Below, one piece after another: positions 34,005 to 42,856 of a stretch of DNA of 64,000 bases (position 1 is its first letter; each line of letters opens with the position of its first letter). Origin of the DNA: Haloarcula amylolytica JCM 13557. GTDB taxonomy: Archaea; Halobacteriota; Halobacteria; Halobacteriales; Haloarculaceae. The position numbers and the translations under genes were made by a program. Location of the stretch: the NCBI RefSeq assembly GCF_000336615.1, contig NZ_AOLW01000050.1, positions 33,630-97,629 on the forward strand, given 5' to 3'. The notes beneath the pieces were generated by a model that saw only the letters and a program-made list of their open reading frames with translations, was not told where the DNA came from and did no database searches.

Positions 34005-35741
34005 ATGCGATTCCCCTGGGGTCAGGGTCGGGGTCACCAACGGGCACAATCAGCCCCGCTCGGGCTGATACTGGTTCTCAGTCTCGTCATCGTCGGTTCC
34101 GGCGTCGTTGTCAGCCTGGGAGCGACGGCGCTGGTCGATACTGAGGCCGGGCTCGACGTCTCCCGGGCGGAGACGGGGATGACCCAACTGGACTCCCAGG
34201 CGGCCCTGGTGGCGCTTGGGAACGCCGACAGCCAGCGGGTGTCTCTCGTCGGGACGGACAGATCCACGTACCGAATCGACGACACTGCCGGTCGGATGAC
34301 CGTCAATATCACCAACCACTCTGCTTCGCCCCCGACCACGGTCACGCTGATGGACGAGCGCCTCGGCGCGGTTGTCTATGAAAACGGGAACCAGGAAGTC
34401 GCCTATCAGGGCGGCGGGGTGTGGCGGCGCTCCGACAGCGGCAGTGTCATGGTTTCACCGCCGGAGTTCTACTACCGGGACGCGACGCTGACGCTCCCAC
34501 TCATCACCGTCCGCGGTGACCGCTCGCTCGGCTCGCGGGCGAGTATCTCGAAGGACGGCACGACGCAGGTGTATCCCGACCAGGCAGCTGGGAACAGCAA
34601 TCCGCTGGATACCGGGACGGTCAACATCACCGTCCAGAGCGAGTACTACCGGTCATGGGGGCGCTACTTCGAAGAGCGGACCGACGGCGACGCGTACTAC
34701 GACCACGAAAACGACAGCGTGACCACGACACTGGTCGTGCCGACGGGGCCGCGAGAAGTGACGAGCGCCGTCGCGGCAACGTCCGCCGGCGGACAGATTA
34801 CGCTCTCCGGTAGCGGTACCGACCCCGCTCGAACGGACAGCTACAACTCGTCTGTCGGCGACTACTCGACCTCACAGGGGTCGTTCGGAACGATCACCAC
34901 AGCCGGTGACGTGTACGTGAAAGGGAACAGCGAGGTGGACGGCTCCGTTCGGTCCGGTGACGGAGTCGAGGTCAAGGGAAGCGGCGTCGTCACCCGTGAC
35001 GTGGAATACTCGACTACCAAGCATATCAAGGGCACTGTCAACGGCGATGTCAGACAGATCTCGGGCGTCGAGGGAGCCGGCGCTATCGACGGCCTGGTGA
35101 ACCGGCGAGTCGCCAACGCAAGCGATACCAATGACAACGGCGCGACCAGCAGCATTTCGGGGAACCAGCTCGACAGCGGCGACCAGACGCTGGGCGCAGG
35201 CACCTACTACCTGGAAGACCTGACGCTAAGCGGCGAGACGCTGACGATTAACACTGGTGGTGACGACGTGACCATCGCCGTCCGGGACTACGTCTACATC
35301 GAGAACAACGGGCAGATAAAAGTCAACGGTGGCGGGAAAGTCCGCCTCTACGTCAAAGGCGAGGCAACGTCCGCCAGCGGTCACCACTTCCACATCTATC
35401 GCACCGGGGACGTCAACATCGACAACGCCAATAACTCCAAGCAGTTCTGGGTGTACGGTCAGTCGGACTTCGACACCGTCATCGAGGGGGACACCGATAC
35501 TCCGCAGTTCGAGGGCGTGATTTACGCACCCGCCGGCGGCGTCGGTGCCAGCAGCGTCTCACTCAAGAAGGCGGAGCTGTACGGCGGCCTCGTCGCCGGG
35601 TCAGTCACGGTGGATAACGGCGGACTGGTCCACTACGACCGGGCGCTCAGAAACGAGCGGGCCGTCCCGAAGAACACGAACATCATCCGGCTGACGTACC
35701 TCCACGTCTCGAAGAACCGGATCAACGTGACCAGCGGGTAG
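34005..35741 (+). CDS. Secreted pilin-like protein with beta-roll C-terminus, paralogue B
   Basis: The 578-residue tandem paralogue of the preceding gene starts at MRFPWGQGRGHQRAQ (34005), because the pilin-like segment RAQSAPLGLILVLSLVIVGSG follows; the longer frame is not needed. It repeats AYQGGGVWRRSDSG and PPEFYYRDATLTLPLITV, then TTAGDVYVKGNSEVDGSVRSG, FEGVIYAPAGGVG, AELYGGLVAGS and HYDRALRNERAVPKN in the same order. Predicted to be exposed on the cell surface. Confidence 0.7.
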   Translation: MRFPWGQGRGHQRAQSAPLGLILVLSLVIVGSGVVVSLGATALVDTEAGLDVSRAETGMTQLDSQAALVALGNADSQRVSLVGTDRSTYRIDDTAGRMTVNITNHSASPPTTVTLMDERLGAVVYENGNQEVAYQGGGVWRRSDSGSVMVSPPEFYYRDATLTLPLITVRGDRSLGSRASISKDGTTQVYPDQAAGNSNPLDTGTVNITVQSEYYRSWGRYFEERTDGDAYYDHENDSVTTTLVVPTGPREVTSAVAATSAGGQITLSGSGTDPARTDSYNSSVGDYSTSQGSFGTITTAGDVYVKGNSEVDGSVRSGDGVEVKGSGVVTRDVEYSTTKHIKGTVNGDVRQISGVEGAGAIDGLVNRRVANASDTNDNGATSSISGNQLDSGDQTLGAGTYYLEDLTLSGETLTINTGGDDVTIAVRDYVYIENNGQIKVNGGGKVRLYVKGEATSASGHHFHIYRTGDVNIDNANNSKQFWVYGQSDFDTVIEGDTDTPQFEGVIYAPAGGVGASSVSLKKAELYGGLVAGSVTVDNGGLVHYDRALRNERAVPKNTNIIRLTYLHVSKNRINVTSG

Positions 35742-35749
35742 TCGACCGG

Positions 35750-36493
35750 CTACTGGTCGATGTCGACCGCAATGTCGTGGTAGACGACGTACGTCCGCTG
35801 GATGCCGCCGGAAGACGACGTGAAGTTACACCAGCCGTCGGCCCCACAGGCGAACCCTTCCTGCTCGAAGTACGACTGCCAGAGTGCCTCGCGCTGTGGA
35901 GTCGAGTCGACACTGACGTTGACGTGTTCGATGTTCCCACCGGTATCGGCGAACGAGACGTTGCTGCTCCGGTGGTTCGTCCGGACGAGCACCGTCGACC
36001 CGCCCAGGCTCTGCTGGCCACTGGCGGTCGTGCCGACCACGGTGATGAGCACGCGGTCGTCTGAGACGAGTATCGGTGGCGTCCGTTTTTGCACCCCACC
36101 GTCCCGGTTCGTCCGATACACTGCCCCTGCCTCGTAGACGAGCTCTCGCTCCTGGCTGCCGGCGTAGATGATCGGTCGTATCTCCCAGGTCCCGACGTCT
36201 TTGGGGGCAGTCCCGTCGTGGACCTGTACCGATATCGTCGTGTTTTCGCCCGTCCTGAGCGTGGCTTCACCGAGGCTGACCTCCGTCGCACGGCTCGGCG
36301 CGCCCTGTTTGTGGAGGTCCGCGATGTTGTCGGAGAGCACGTCGAACGCCCGTTCGGCGTTCTCCATCTGCTCCGCGTCCCGAGCGTTCTGTAACGCCCC
36401 CAGCCCGCTCACTGAGACGAGTATTATCGATGCCACGATGAGGCTGAACACCAGGGCGAAGCTCAGCACCTCACTTACGGCGCGGTCAGCCAT
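35750..36493 (-). CDS. Pilin-like secreted protein (fifth of minus-strand operon)
   Basis: The 247-residue protein begins MADRAVSEVLSFALVFSLIVAS, close to the haloarchaeal prepilin motif (R-A-V-S before a hydrophobic helix). The rest is extracellular, with a tandem of beta-strands and a pair of cysteines near CGADGWC. It ends 8 bases from the stop of paralogue B on the opposite strand. Its start overlaps the next gene upstream by 8 bases. Likely a minor pilin-like subunit. Confidence 0.72.
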   Translation of the reverse strand: MADRAVSEVLSFALVFSLIVASIILVSVSGLGALQNARDAEQMENAERAFDVLSDNIADLHKQGAPSRATEVSLGEATLRTGENTTISVQVHDGTAPKDVGTWEIRPIIYAGSQERELVYEAGAVYRTNRDGGVQKRTPPILVSDDRVLITVVGTTASGQQSLGGSTVLVRTNHRSSNVSFADTGGNIEHVNVSVDSTPQREALWQSYFEQEGFACGADGWCNFTSSSGGIQRTYVVYHDIAVDIDQ

Positions 36494-36938
36494 CTCGCAC
36501 CTCCAGTTGATCGTTCGATTCGTCGTAGAACACGGTTATAACACCGCCGCCAGCACTGGAGTCCCCTAGGTCTGTCCGGGTTTTGAGCAACACAGTCACC
36601 GACACGTCCGGCGACGTCGATTCGAGCGCGAGTTCATCGGCGCCGGCGTCAATCGAAACCCGGTAGCCGGTTCCACTCACCCGCGCCGGGAACGTGTGAT
36701 TCAGCCGCGCAGTCGGGTCGTCGTCGGCAGCGACCACCAGCCGGTCGATACGGGCGATGTCGGCGGCGACCTGCTGTCCGACGACTTCGAGTTCGTCCCT
36801 GATGACCTGCTCCTGCCGATTCTCGACGAAGTTGCCGCCGGCAATGAGGAGCCCGGACACCAGAATCGAGGCGATGGCCAGGCTCAGCGTGTAGCTCAGC
36901 GTCGTCGAGACGGCACGGTTACGACGCATCCGGCTCAC
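36486..36938 (-). CDS. Pilin-like secreted protein (fourth of operon)
   Basis: The 150-residue protein has the N-terminus RRNRAVSTTLSYTLSLAIASILVSGLLIAGG, a pilin-type helix after a basic residue. An amphipathic helix with ENRQEQVIRDELEVVGQQVAADIARI follows in parts, then a beta-domain. Length and layout resemble haloarchaeal DUF72xx pilin-like families; I cannot name the exact one with certainty. Confidence 0.72.
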   Translation of the reverse strand: MSRMRRNRAVSTTLSYTLSLAIASILVSGLLIAGGNFVENRQEQVIRDELEVVGQQVAADIARIDRLVVAADDDPTARLNHTFPARVSGTGYRVSIDAGADELALESTSPDVSVTVLLKTRTDLGDSSAGGGVITVFYDESNDQLEVRDG

Positions 36939-37896
36939 CCGGGGCCACCCGTATCTTTGCTTCGTACCGGAGGTTCGACGTGTCGTAGCGGTAGCGGACG
37001 GTCACATCGTAGATTGCGGTCGTGCTGAACGGCGACGCTGGCGCTGTATCGAGCGTGTAGGCCCGCTTGCTATCGCGGACAACCATCGAGTAGTTCCCCC
37101 TGATCTGGTCGCCTGACTCGTAGGTGATGTTGTACTCGTCGCCGACGCCGTGGGCGAACCGCCCGTCGAAGCTCCCGCCCTGGAGCGCGAGACACGGTTC
37201 ACCCTGCACTGTTCCGCCAGTCACGTCGATGTGGGCGTACGGCTCCTCGATAGGGACAGCACACGTCTGTGTGCCACTCGGTGTGTCGACTTCCACGTTG
37301 ACCGTCCCGCTGGGTCCGACATCACCCCAGACCCGCATCGTCCATTTCGGGTTGCCGCCGGTACCGTTCGCTACGACGACGAACTCGCTTCCCGAACTGG
37401 GGAGCTGTGTCGCGTTGATGACGAACCGTCTGGTCGCGTTCGTTCCGTCACCCGGGCGCGTGACCCGCTCTCTGACCATCCAATCGGCGCTCGGTGTCGC
37501 CTCGCCGGATTCAAACAGTGACGTGTTGGTCTGGGCGATCCGCGTGCCGTAGGTCGGCGAGCCGGCGAGCGTGACGTTCACCAGCGTCCCGCTCGTGACT
37601 CGCTGGCGTTCCGTCTGTGTGCTGACGGTCCGGATGCTCTCACGCACACTGGTTTCGAGTGTTGTTTGGGTCGAGTGGTTGTACCTGTTCGCCGCGGTGA
37701 CACCCTGCCCGACGTTCGTCTCCACCATCGCCCGCATCTCCAGCGCGTCGTTGCTCCCTGCAACCTCGCCCCGACTCGCGAGGTTCTGCGTGTAGATCGC
37801 GGAGTTGACGACCAGCGCAAGCCCGATGAACGTCACCGCCAGGGCCAATGCGGCGATAAGGATTATCTGTCCGCGTTCGTCGTCTAGATGCGCCAC
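36919..37896 (-). CDS. Pilin-like secreted protein (third of operon)
   Basis: The 325-residue protein begins MAHLDDERGQIILIAALALAVTFIGLALVV, a short cytosolic part and one helix, then NSAIYTQNLASRGEVAGSND, a widely conserved start of such haloarchaeal proteins. The remainder is a threonine- and asparagine-rich ectodomain with two cysteines. It overlaps its neighbours by 13 and 20 bases. Confidence 0.72.
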   Translation of the reverse strand: MAHLDDERGQIILIAALALAVTFIGLALVVNSAIYTQNLASRGEVAGSNDALEMRAMVETNVGQGVTAANRYNHSTQTTLETSVRESIRTVSTQTERQRVTSGTLVNVTLAGSPTYGTRIAQTNTSLFESGEATPSADWMVRERVTRPGDGTNATRRFVINATQLPSSGSEFVVVANGTGGNPKWTMRVWGDVGPSGTVNVEVDTPSGTQTCAVPIEEPYAHIDVTGGTVQGEPCLALQGGSFDGRFAHGVGDEYNITYESGDQIRGNYSMVVRDSKRAYTLDTAPASPFSTTAIYDVTVRYRYDTSNLRYEAKIRVAPGEPDAS

Positions 37897-38471
37897 GCGA
37901 CCACCTCCACGCTGACGGTGTTGTAGACGTTCTTTCCGGTGTCCGAAACCGTATAATCGGTCGCTGGATCCCCGATCCGCGTGCTGTTGCGCGTCCCGTC
38001 CGCATCACGCAGATGGTCGTCGTCCATGAGCGTGATTGTGTGGCTCGCACGCACCGCGTTGTCGCTCGGTTCGCCGCTGTAGACGTAGCGGGTCGTGACG
38101 GTTCGCTCCTGCGTGTTCTGGAACCTGAGATAGACGTTGTACGCGATTCCCCGCTGGTCGAACGCGCGTTCTAGCAACTCCCCAAACCGATTGTCCGGCG
38201 GCCCGTTCGTGTAGTATTCCCGACCACCGGCCGTGTTGTGGAACTGCGCCGTGCTGTTGTCCCAGTAGAGCACAGCCGGTTTCAGTGCGTCCTCTGCCGC
38301 CGCCGAGGCGAGGACCCCGTGGCCGATCGCCTGCTGCTGGTTCTCGATGTGTTGACTCGACGTGCTCGCCGACAGCGGCGTCACCGCTGTCATCTGTAGC
38401 GCGAACACCAGACTTGCCAGCAACACCATACCGCTGACGATCGCTTCGAGCGTGTGTGCCTGCGCGCGCAT
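37884..38471 (-). CDS. Pilin-like secreted protein (second of operon)
   Basis: The 195-residue protein starts MRAQAHTLEAIVSGMVLLASLVFALQMTAV: a QAHTLEA motif before one membrane helix, as in pseudopilins. The ectodomain carries FGELLERAFDQRGIAYNVYLRF (in parts). One base separates its start from the preceding stop. Confidence 0.72.
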   Translation of the reverse strand: MRAQAHTLEAIVSGMVLLASLVFALQMTAVTPLSASTSSQHIENQQQAIGHGVLASAAAEDALKPAVLYWDNSTAQFHNTAGGREYYTNGPPDNRFGELLERAFDQRGIAYNVYLRFQNTQERTVTTRYVYSGEPSDNAVRASHTITLMDDDHLRDADGTRNSTRIGDPATDYTVSDTGKNVYNTVSVEVVAWRI

Positions 38472-38472
38472 G

Positions 38473-39078
38473 CTACCACATCACCACGCGTACTGTGACA
38501 TCCTGCCCGTTCAACGAGACCACTCGCAACGCAGTGACCGACGCGTCGTTGTTTGTCGGCGGGTTCCCACCAGTCGTGAGTACCGTCCCACAGCCGGCCC
38601 CAGCTTCGACGAGTGCCTGATTCGCTCCATCCCAGCACAGAATTTCGTCGGCGGCTGGTGTCCCCGTCGCGTTCCCCCGGATTGTGACGTTCACGTTTTC
38701 CCGAGCCGGGTCGAGTCCGACCCGTTCCTCCGCACTCCCGCCGGACTCGTAGCCGCATCCTGACGGTGGTGCGTTCCCAGCGAAGAACTCGCGCGTACAG
38801 TGTTCGTTCAGGACGTACGGCTGCTGTGGCGAACCGAGCATCCCCATTGTGAGCCCATCGGCGACTCTGTCGGTCGTGACTGTCTCCTCCTGAACCCCCG
38901 CAGAAAACGGTGACAACAGCCCCGGAATGAACAGGAAGATGAATATCAGGACGCTCAGAAACAGGCTCATACCGATCGCGAAGTCCAGCGTCGTCTGCCC
39001 GCGCCGGTGCTCTTCGATCCAGAGTGACCGGCCGACACGCCGGTCGTTAGACTGCGTCTCGTTTCTCCTACGGTTCAT
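38473..39078 (-). CDS. Pilin-like secreted protein (first of operon)
   Basis: The 201-residue protein has an N-terminal basic region with RRGQTTLDFAIGMSLFLSVLIFIFLFIPGLLSPF, a GQTTLDFAIG motif resembling TadE/pilin starts. The ectodomain has several cysteines (HCTREFF, SGCGYE, LCWDG, GCGTV), probably disulfide-linked. It is the first gene of a five-gene, closely overlapping operon that points away from the tRNA-Ala and provirus. Confidence 0.72.
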   Translation of the reverse strand: MNRRRNETQSNDRRVGRSLWIEEHRRGQTTLDFAIGMSLFLSVLIFIFLFIPGLLSPFSAGVQEETVTTDRVADGLTMGMLGSPQQPYVLNEHCTREFFAGNAPPSGCGYESGGSAEERVGLDPARENVNVTIRGNATGTPAADEILCWDGANQALVEAGAGCGTVLTTGGNPPTNNDASVTALRVVSLNGQDVTVRVVMW

Positions 39079-39191
39079 GAGCCTGATTCACTAAACTGAG
39101 ATTACTGTAGGGATGGCCTCAGTCGTTATAGCCATTATGGCCGTACTGTAACACCAATTACCAGACTTCTACGCACTCTGCGAGGCCGACG

Positions 39192-39211
39192 CAATACTGG
39201 TCTAACCAAGA
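39192..39211. repeat. Short direct repeat flanking the provirus (left copy)
   Basis: CAATACTGGTCTAACCAAGA occurs here, and the nearly identical CAATACTGTCTAACCAAGA at 53426-53444, one base shorter. Both copies are outside the att sites, so they belong to the host DNA around the tRNA. Confidence 0.4.
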
Positions 39212-39249
39212 CCATGGGGCCGGTTCTCTATGTCCCGGTGCTTCGATGG

Positions 39250-39257
39250 GTTTAAGC
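39250..39257 (+). promoter_or_regulatory. Probable promoter of tRNA-Ala
   Basis: GTTTAAGC lies about 38 bases before the tRNA 5' end, the place expected of a TATA element for an archaeal tRNA gene with a short leader. Confidence 0.45.
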
Positions 39258-39288
39258 AATCCCATCGGGAAGCAGACAATGCACGCAA

Positions 39289-39360
39289 GGGCTCGTAGAT
39301 CAGGGGTAGATCACTCCCTTGGCATGGGAGAGGCCCCGGGTTCAAATCCCGGCGAGTCCA
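39289..39360 (+). tRNA. tRNA-Ala (anticodon GGC)
   Basis: The 72-base cloverleaf has acceptor stem GGGCTCG with CGAGTCC, anticodon stem CTCCC / GGGAG with loop TTGGCAT, anticodon GGC at 39321-39323 (reads GCC, alanine), T-loop GGTTCAAATCC and discriminator A. No CCA is encoded. No intron is seen. It serves as the attachment site of the provirus; the left copy keeps the whole gene. Confidence 0.93.
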
Positions 39361-39374
39361 TCCGTATTTTACCG
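39348..39374 (+). repeat. attL, 3' end of tRNA-Ala
   Basis: The core CCCGGCGAGTCCATCC (16 bp) is repeated exactly at 53314, and the following ATTTTACCG is also repeated after two mismatched bases. It overlaps the last 13 bases of the tRNA. Confidence 0.88.
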
Positions 39375-39554
39375 CGGTAAACAGGGAATTAATAATACGG
39401 CGAGAGCGCCGTTTCTCTCTGTTTTCGGCACAATTGGGGTTCGAGAAGCCTCCCCGGAGAAAGAGAGTTCACCGGGGATCCGGATGCACCCCTCGCAGTC
39501 ACGCGATTATTCCGAGGGAGTACGGTTCTCTGACAATTCTTGGAGGTGGTCGGC

Positions 39555-39698
39555 GTGTCGCCTAAACGCGATCTCGCCCAGCCCGCCGACTGGCCGTTCG
39601 CTCGTGATGAGTTCGTCCGTGCGTCTCGCCTCCTGGAGGCAACCGACGACGATGTTCGTCGATCTATCGAGCGCGTCGAGGACGGTGGTCAGCAGTGA
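39555..39698 (+). CDS. Small provirus protein (47 aa)
   Basis: The GTG start at 39555 is preceded by a good ribosome site (GGAGGTG, 39542-39548). The peptide begins MSPKRDLAQPADWPFARDEF and ends RSIERVEDGGQQ: a soluble, charged helical protein. Its stop overlaps the next gene's GTG start, so it forms a transcript with the zinc-finger gene and Rep. Function is not known. Confidence 0.55.
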   Translation: MSPKRDLAQPADWPFARDEFVRASRLLEATDDDVRRSIERVEDGGQQ

Positions 39699-40084
39699 CG
39701 GACTGGTCGTCCTATACTCAATACTTCTGTAGCCACTGCCACGAAGAGTGCATAAATCACGCCGATAGTCTCCCAGCGCAGCGCCATCGCTGCAAGTCCT
39801 GTATTCTTCTCGAACTCGACAACGCCCCTGAAACTGGTGACAAACTCACCACCAGTGAGGGAACGGGAGAGCTGGTACGCCCGGAAGCGCAACGGAGTGA
39901 GCATCCCGGAACGGTCGGCGAGCGCCAATCGCCGTCCGCACCAGTTCGACCAACTGGAAGCGCCCCCTCGCGGGGCGACCCGGAAGCCCGAGCGTTCCCC
40001 CCGAACCCGGAGGGTGAGGGGAATCCCAACAACGACACACTGGGCAGCCGACGAACGGACGCCCGTTCTGATGGTCCCAAATGA
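39695..40084 (+). CDS. Provirus zinc-finger protein
   Basis: The 129-residue protein has an N-terminal zinc-binding knot CSHC...C...CKSC (CxxC-x14-CxxC-type within residues 12-35). The tail after residue 50 is proline-, serine- and glycine-rich and likely disordered, so the fold is small. GTG start overlapping the preceding stop; the stop overlaps the Rep ATG. Possibly DNA-binding and regulating replication. Confidence 0.6.
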   Translation: MTDWSSYTQYFCSHCHEECINHADSLPAQRHRCKSCILLELDNAPETGDKLTTSEGTGELVRPEAQRSEHPGTVGERQSPSAPVRPTGSAPSRGDPEARAFPPNPEGEGNPNNDTLGSRRTDARSDGPK

Positions 40085-41898
40085 GCGTCGTCGAGCCGCC
40101 GGGACACCTGGGCGGTCTCGACCTCGCGGATAGATGTAACACTCCCGTCTTAGCAGACCTTCTCGAAGAGCGCGACCTTCTCGGTCACGGCCAATTGCTT
40201 GATGGAACTCTCACAGAACGCGACGAAGATCGCGTACGCGTAGCGAAGTTTATTGCGGCGCATCCGGAGGGTACACCGCTGTCACACGTTGTTTCGTACG
40301 CCGTCAAAGGTATCTCACCCGAAGCTTGCGAGCGCGTCGAAGGCTCCGACCCCGACTACCAGTTTGCATACCGCTTCATAGACGACCTTGTAGCCCCTGA
40401 AACCCCCTACGTACGGAAATCCGAGTCTTCAGGGGTCCTGATGGTGACCCCGACCCTCCGCCTTCTTGACTTGATTACAGAAGGCATTACTCAAACAGCC
40501 AACGAAGAGGGGATCAAGTACGACAGAGAGTTTCTGCGGAACTACCTCGCTAAGGTCGATTCTGTCGACGATGACCTCCGGGAGCTACTGAAGGACGGTT
40601 TTACATCCTACCTCAATCGTATCAAAGACTACAAACTCCTGTTCGATGTCCACTTCGTCGACCGGCGTGGCGGTGAGTCAACCAAGCGGATGACGAAGGA
40701 CTACAAGACCCGCTTCAACGACCAGGGCCGTGTTTCCAAACAGTTCGCACGGTTCAACGATGCACTCGAATACGGGTACGAGAACGCTGAAAACGCTGTT
40801 TTGGTGACACTGACGACCGACCCGAAGCGCCAAGACTCGCTACTCGACGGAATCGACTCTATCAACGAGAATTTCAATCGGCTCCTGTCCTACTTCGATT
40901 CCGACCCATCGACGAAAGACAATACCCGACGTTCGGCCATCCCAGGCTGGCGGCATGATCTCGATAGCGAAGTGACCGGGCGACCGCGTGACCGACCGGA
41001 CTACATCAAGGCCCTGGAGTTTACGGAGAAAGGCTATCCGCACCTGCACGTCCTGTTCTTCGACGTACCAACCCGTGACGAGGACGGTATGCCGTGGCTC
41101 TGCGACAAACCAGAAGTAGCTGCGAAGTGGGCCGACTACGACCAGGGCGAGATTGTCGACGTGTATCCGCTGACCTACCGTGACGACCTCGACGACCTGG
41201 AGCCGGAGTTCCAGAGCGACGAAGGCTTCGTCGACTGGTATCGCTTCGGCGACCACGATCACGGCGAAGACTGGGTACGCGAGCGTACCCGGTCGCACGA
41301 GCTGATAGAATTCGGCGACGACGGCCACGAGAAAGAATCAACTGCTGGCGCGTATCTTGGCAAGTACCTGAGCGCGACGTTCGGCTCGTTGCTTGACGCC
41401 ACAGAATCTTTCGAGCAGGCCGACGATGACCGAGAGACGTACTCTGATAAGGCGGCTACTTGGAAGCTTGCACTGTACTGGGCGACAAACCGGCGCTTCT
41501 GGTCTTGCTCAAAACCGATTACGGAGGGTATTGACCCAAATGACCACCTGCAAGATCCCAACGTTCGTGAGTCAGTTCGGTGGTGTTCGGTCGACTCAGT
41601 CCAAGCCGCGAGCGAGAGCGAGATACGTGACAGTCTCGCGCGTCGGCATTGGGACGACATTGACGATCTCGACGCTGCCATAGAGCGGGCGATTTCCGAT
41701 GTGGAACAACCGCAGGTTTGTTCAACACTGCCCTCTGATAATTCTTTCCGATGTATTGTTGACTACATTGGTGCTTATTCTTACTGGGATCTTCCGACTA
41801 ATGTGTTGGAGTCTGGGTTTGGTAGCCTCGGAGAAATTGAGGATTCAGTGAAGGAACCAGAAGGCTCCGAACATCCACGTAATAATGACGAATTCTAG
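40081..41898 (+). CDS. Rolling-circle replication initiator (HUH Rep)
   Basis: The 605-residue protein carries the three Rep motifs: motif 1 around VLVTLTTDPKR, motif 2 H321-L-H323 in YPHLHVLFF, and motif 3 Y425-LGK-Y429 in GAYLGKYLS with the nicking Tyr. Other segments include TEKGYPHLH and ALEF. It nicks the origin on one strand to start replication of the excised circle. The tail (about 41845-41898) overlaps the end of the opposite-strand membrane protein gene by 54 bases. Confidence 0.88.
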   Translation: MSVVEPPGHLGGLDLADRCNTPVLADLLEERDLLGHGQLLDGTLTERDEDRVRVAKFIAAHPEGTPLSHVVSYAVKGISPEACERVEGSDPDYQFAYRFIDDLVAPETPYVRKSESSGVLMVTPTLRLLDLITEGITQTANEEGIKYDREFLRNYLAKVDSVDDDLRELLKDGFTSYLNRIKDYKLLFDVHFVDRRGGESTKRMTKDYKTRFNDQGRVSKQFARFNDALEYGYENAENAVLVTLTTDPKRQDSLLDGIDSINENFNRLLSYFDSDPSTKDNTRRSAIPGWRHDLDSEVTGRPRDRPDYIKALEFTEKGYPHLHVLFFDVPTRDEDGMPWLCDKPEVAAKWADYDQGEIVDVYPLTYRDDLDDLEPEFQSDEGFVDWYRFGDHDHGEDWVRERTRSHELIEFGDDGHEKESTAGAYLGKYLSATFGSLLDATESFEQADDDRETYSDKAATWKLALYWATNRRFWSCSKPITEGIDPNDHLQDPNVRESVRWCSVDSVQAASESEIRDSLARRHWDDIDDLDAAIERAISDVEQPQVCSTLPSDNSFRCIVDYIGAYSYWDLPTNVLESGFGSLGEIEDSVKEPEGSEHPRNNDEF

Positions 41899-42624
41899 CA
41901 ATCCAACATAAGGCATCCATCTAAATAAGATTCTGTCCTGTTTGATTGCGTTCGGATTTTGATCCTCGATCTTACGATAATTGAAAAATAAGTACGTGAG
42001 GTTCCAGAATCCGACAACAATCGGTGCCACAGATATAGAGATCATTACATAGCCAAGAGTATGTGGACTAGCGATGAAATCACCAAGAATAACGAGATCA
42101 TTTATGATAGGCATCTCAGAAATAGCCCTTGGAACCGTCACATTTGGTGCTGACCTTCCAAGTGGCCCTGTCAGGATCATCCCCTGTCTATATGGAACAA
42201 ACCCGATGATCTGGAGAAGGAATGCTAAATATGCACCAATAGAAAGTCCAGCAATACTTATTATTTTAGCTTTTTCAACAATAGAAGGGCTTATTTTTGA
42301 TGTTGATTTGTCCGCTGATGTAGAAAATGGCGGAGTACTCATGTTCCACAAGATTCTCACAGACTTACGAATGACTGATAAAGATCGCAATAATACTACA
42401 CCTCCGAAACCAAGAATGAAAAAGAGCGAAATAGTGTGCAGCCACAGGTAGACGATCCCGTCAATCTCATTTGGTGACACATATGGATGGAAATATTCAA
42501 AAAGTTGTTCAGCAGAAAACACAAGCAAAACGATAGTAATTGGTCCAAATACTGCTGCAAAGCCATCCCTCAACAGATTAACTTGGAAATAGTCTTTCAA
42601 TTTACCAATTGTTAATTCACCCAT
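41845..42624 (-). CDS. AT-rich multi-pass membrane protein, provirus cargo
   Basis: The 259-residue protein has about five helices: GFAAVFGPITIVLLVFSA, LWLHTISLFFILGFGGVVLL, IISIAGLSIGAYLAFLLQIIG, TLGYVMISISVAPIVVGFW and LLEFVIITWMFGAFWFL. Base composition is far more AT-rich than the viral core, which suggests separate acquisition. No enzymatic motif. Could be a superinfection-exclusion or membrane-acting defence protein; that is a guess from location and composition. Confidence 0.7.
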   Translation of the reverse strand: MGELTIGKLKDYFQVNLLRDGFAAVFGPITIVLLVFSAEQLFEYFHPYVSPNEIDGIVYLWLHTISLFFILGFGGVVLLRSLSVIRKSVRILWNMSTPPFSTSADKSTSKISPSIVEKAKIISIAGLSIGAYLAFLLQIIGFVPYRQGMILTGPLGRSAPNVTVPRAISEMPIINDLVILGDFIASPHTLGYVMISISVAPIVVGFWNLTYLFFNYRKIEDQNPNAIKQDRILFRWMPYVGLLEFVIITWMFGAFWFLH

Positions 42625-42856
42625 TTGTTTAGATAATGAAATCGTATCTTATATTCATATCGGCCGGTTGAATGATTACAATAAAAATGAGATGTAGTGT
42701 GAATACAATCCAGCAAGCTGTTTGCTTATACTAATTCTTGGATACAATCGCGCATACAGAGTCACAGTAAGATAGGTGTTACCATATCTTATTTATCTGG
42801 TATTTTCGTCAGTACGATTCTCTCAATAACTGATACCCTAAGTATAATATCCCACA

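Noticed and set aside
39319..39732. A 137-aa frame starting inside tRNA-Ala
   Set aside because: It begins inside the tRNA and crosses attL; coding character is weak and the 39555 frame with a ribosome site fits better.
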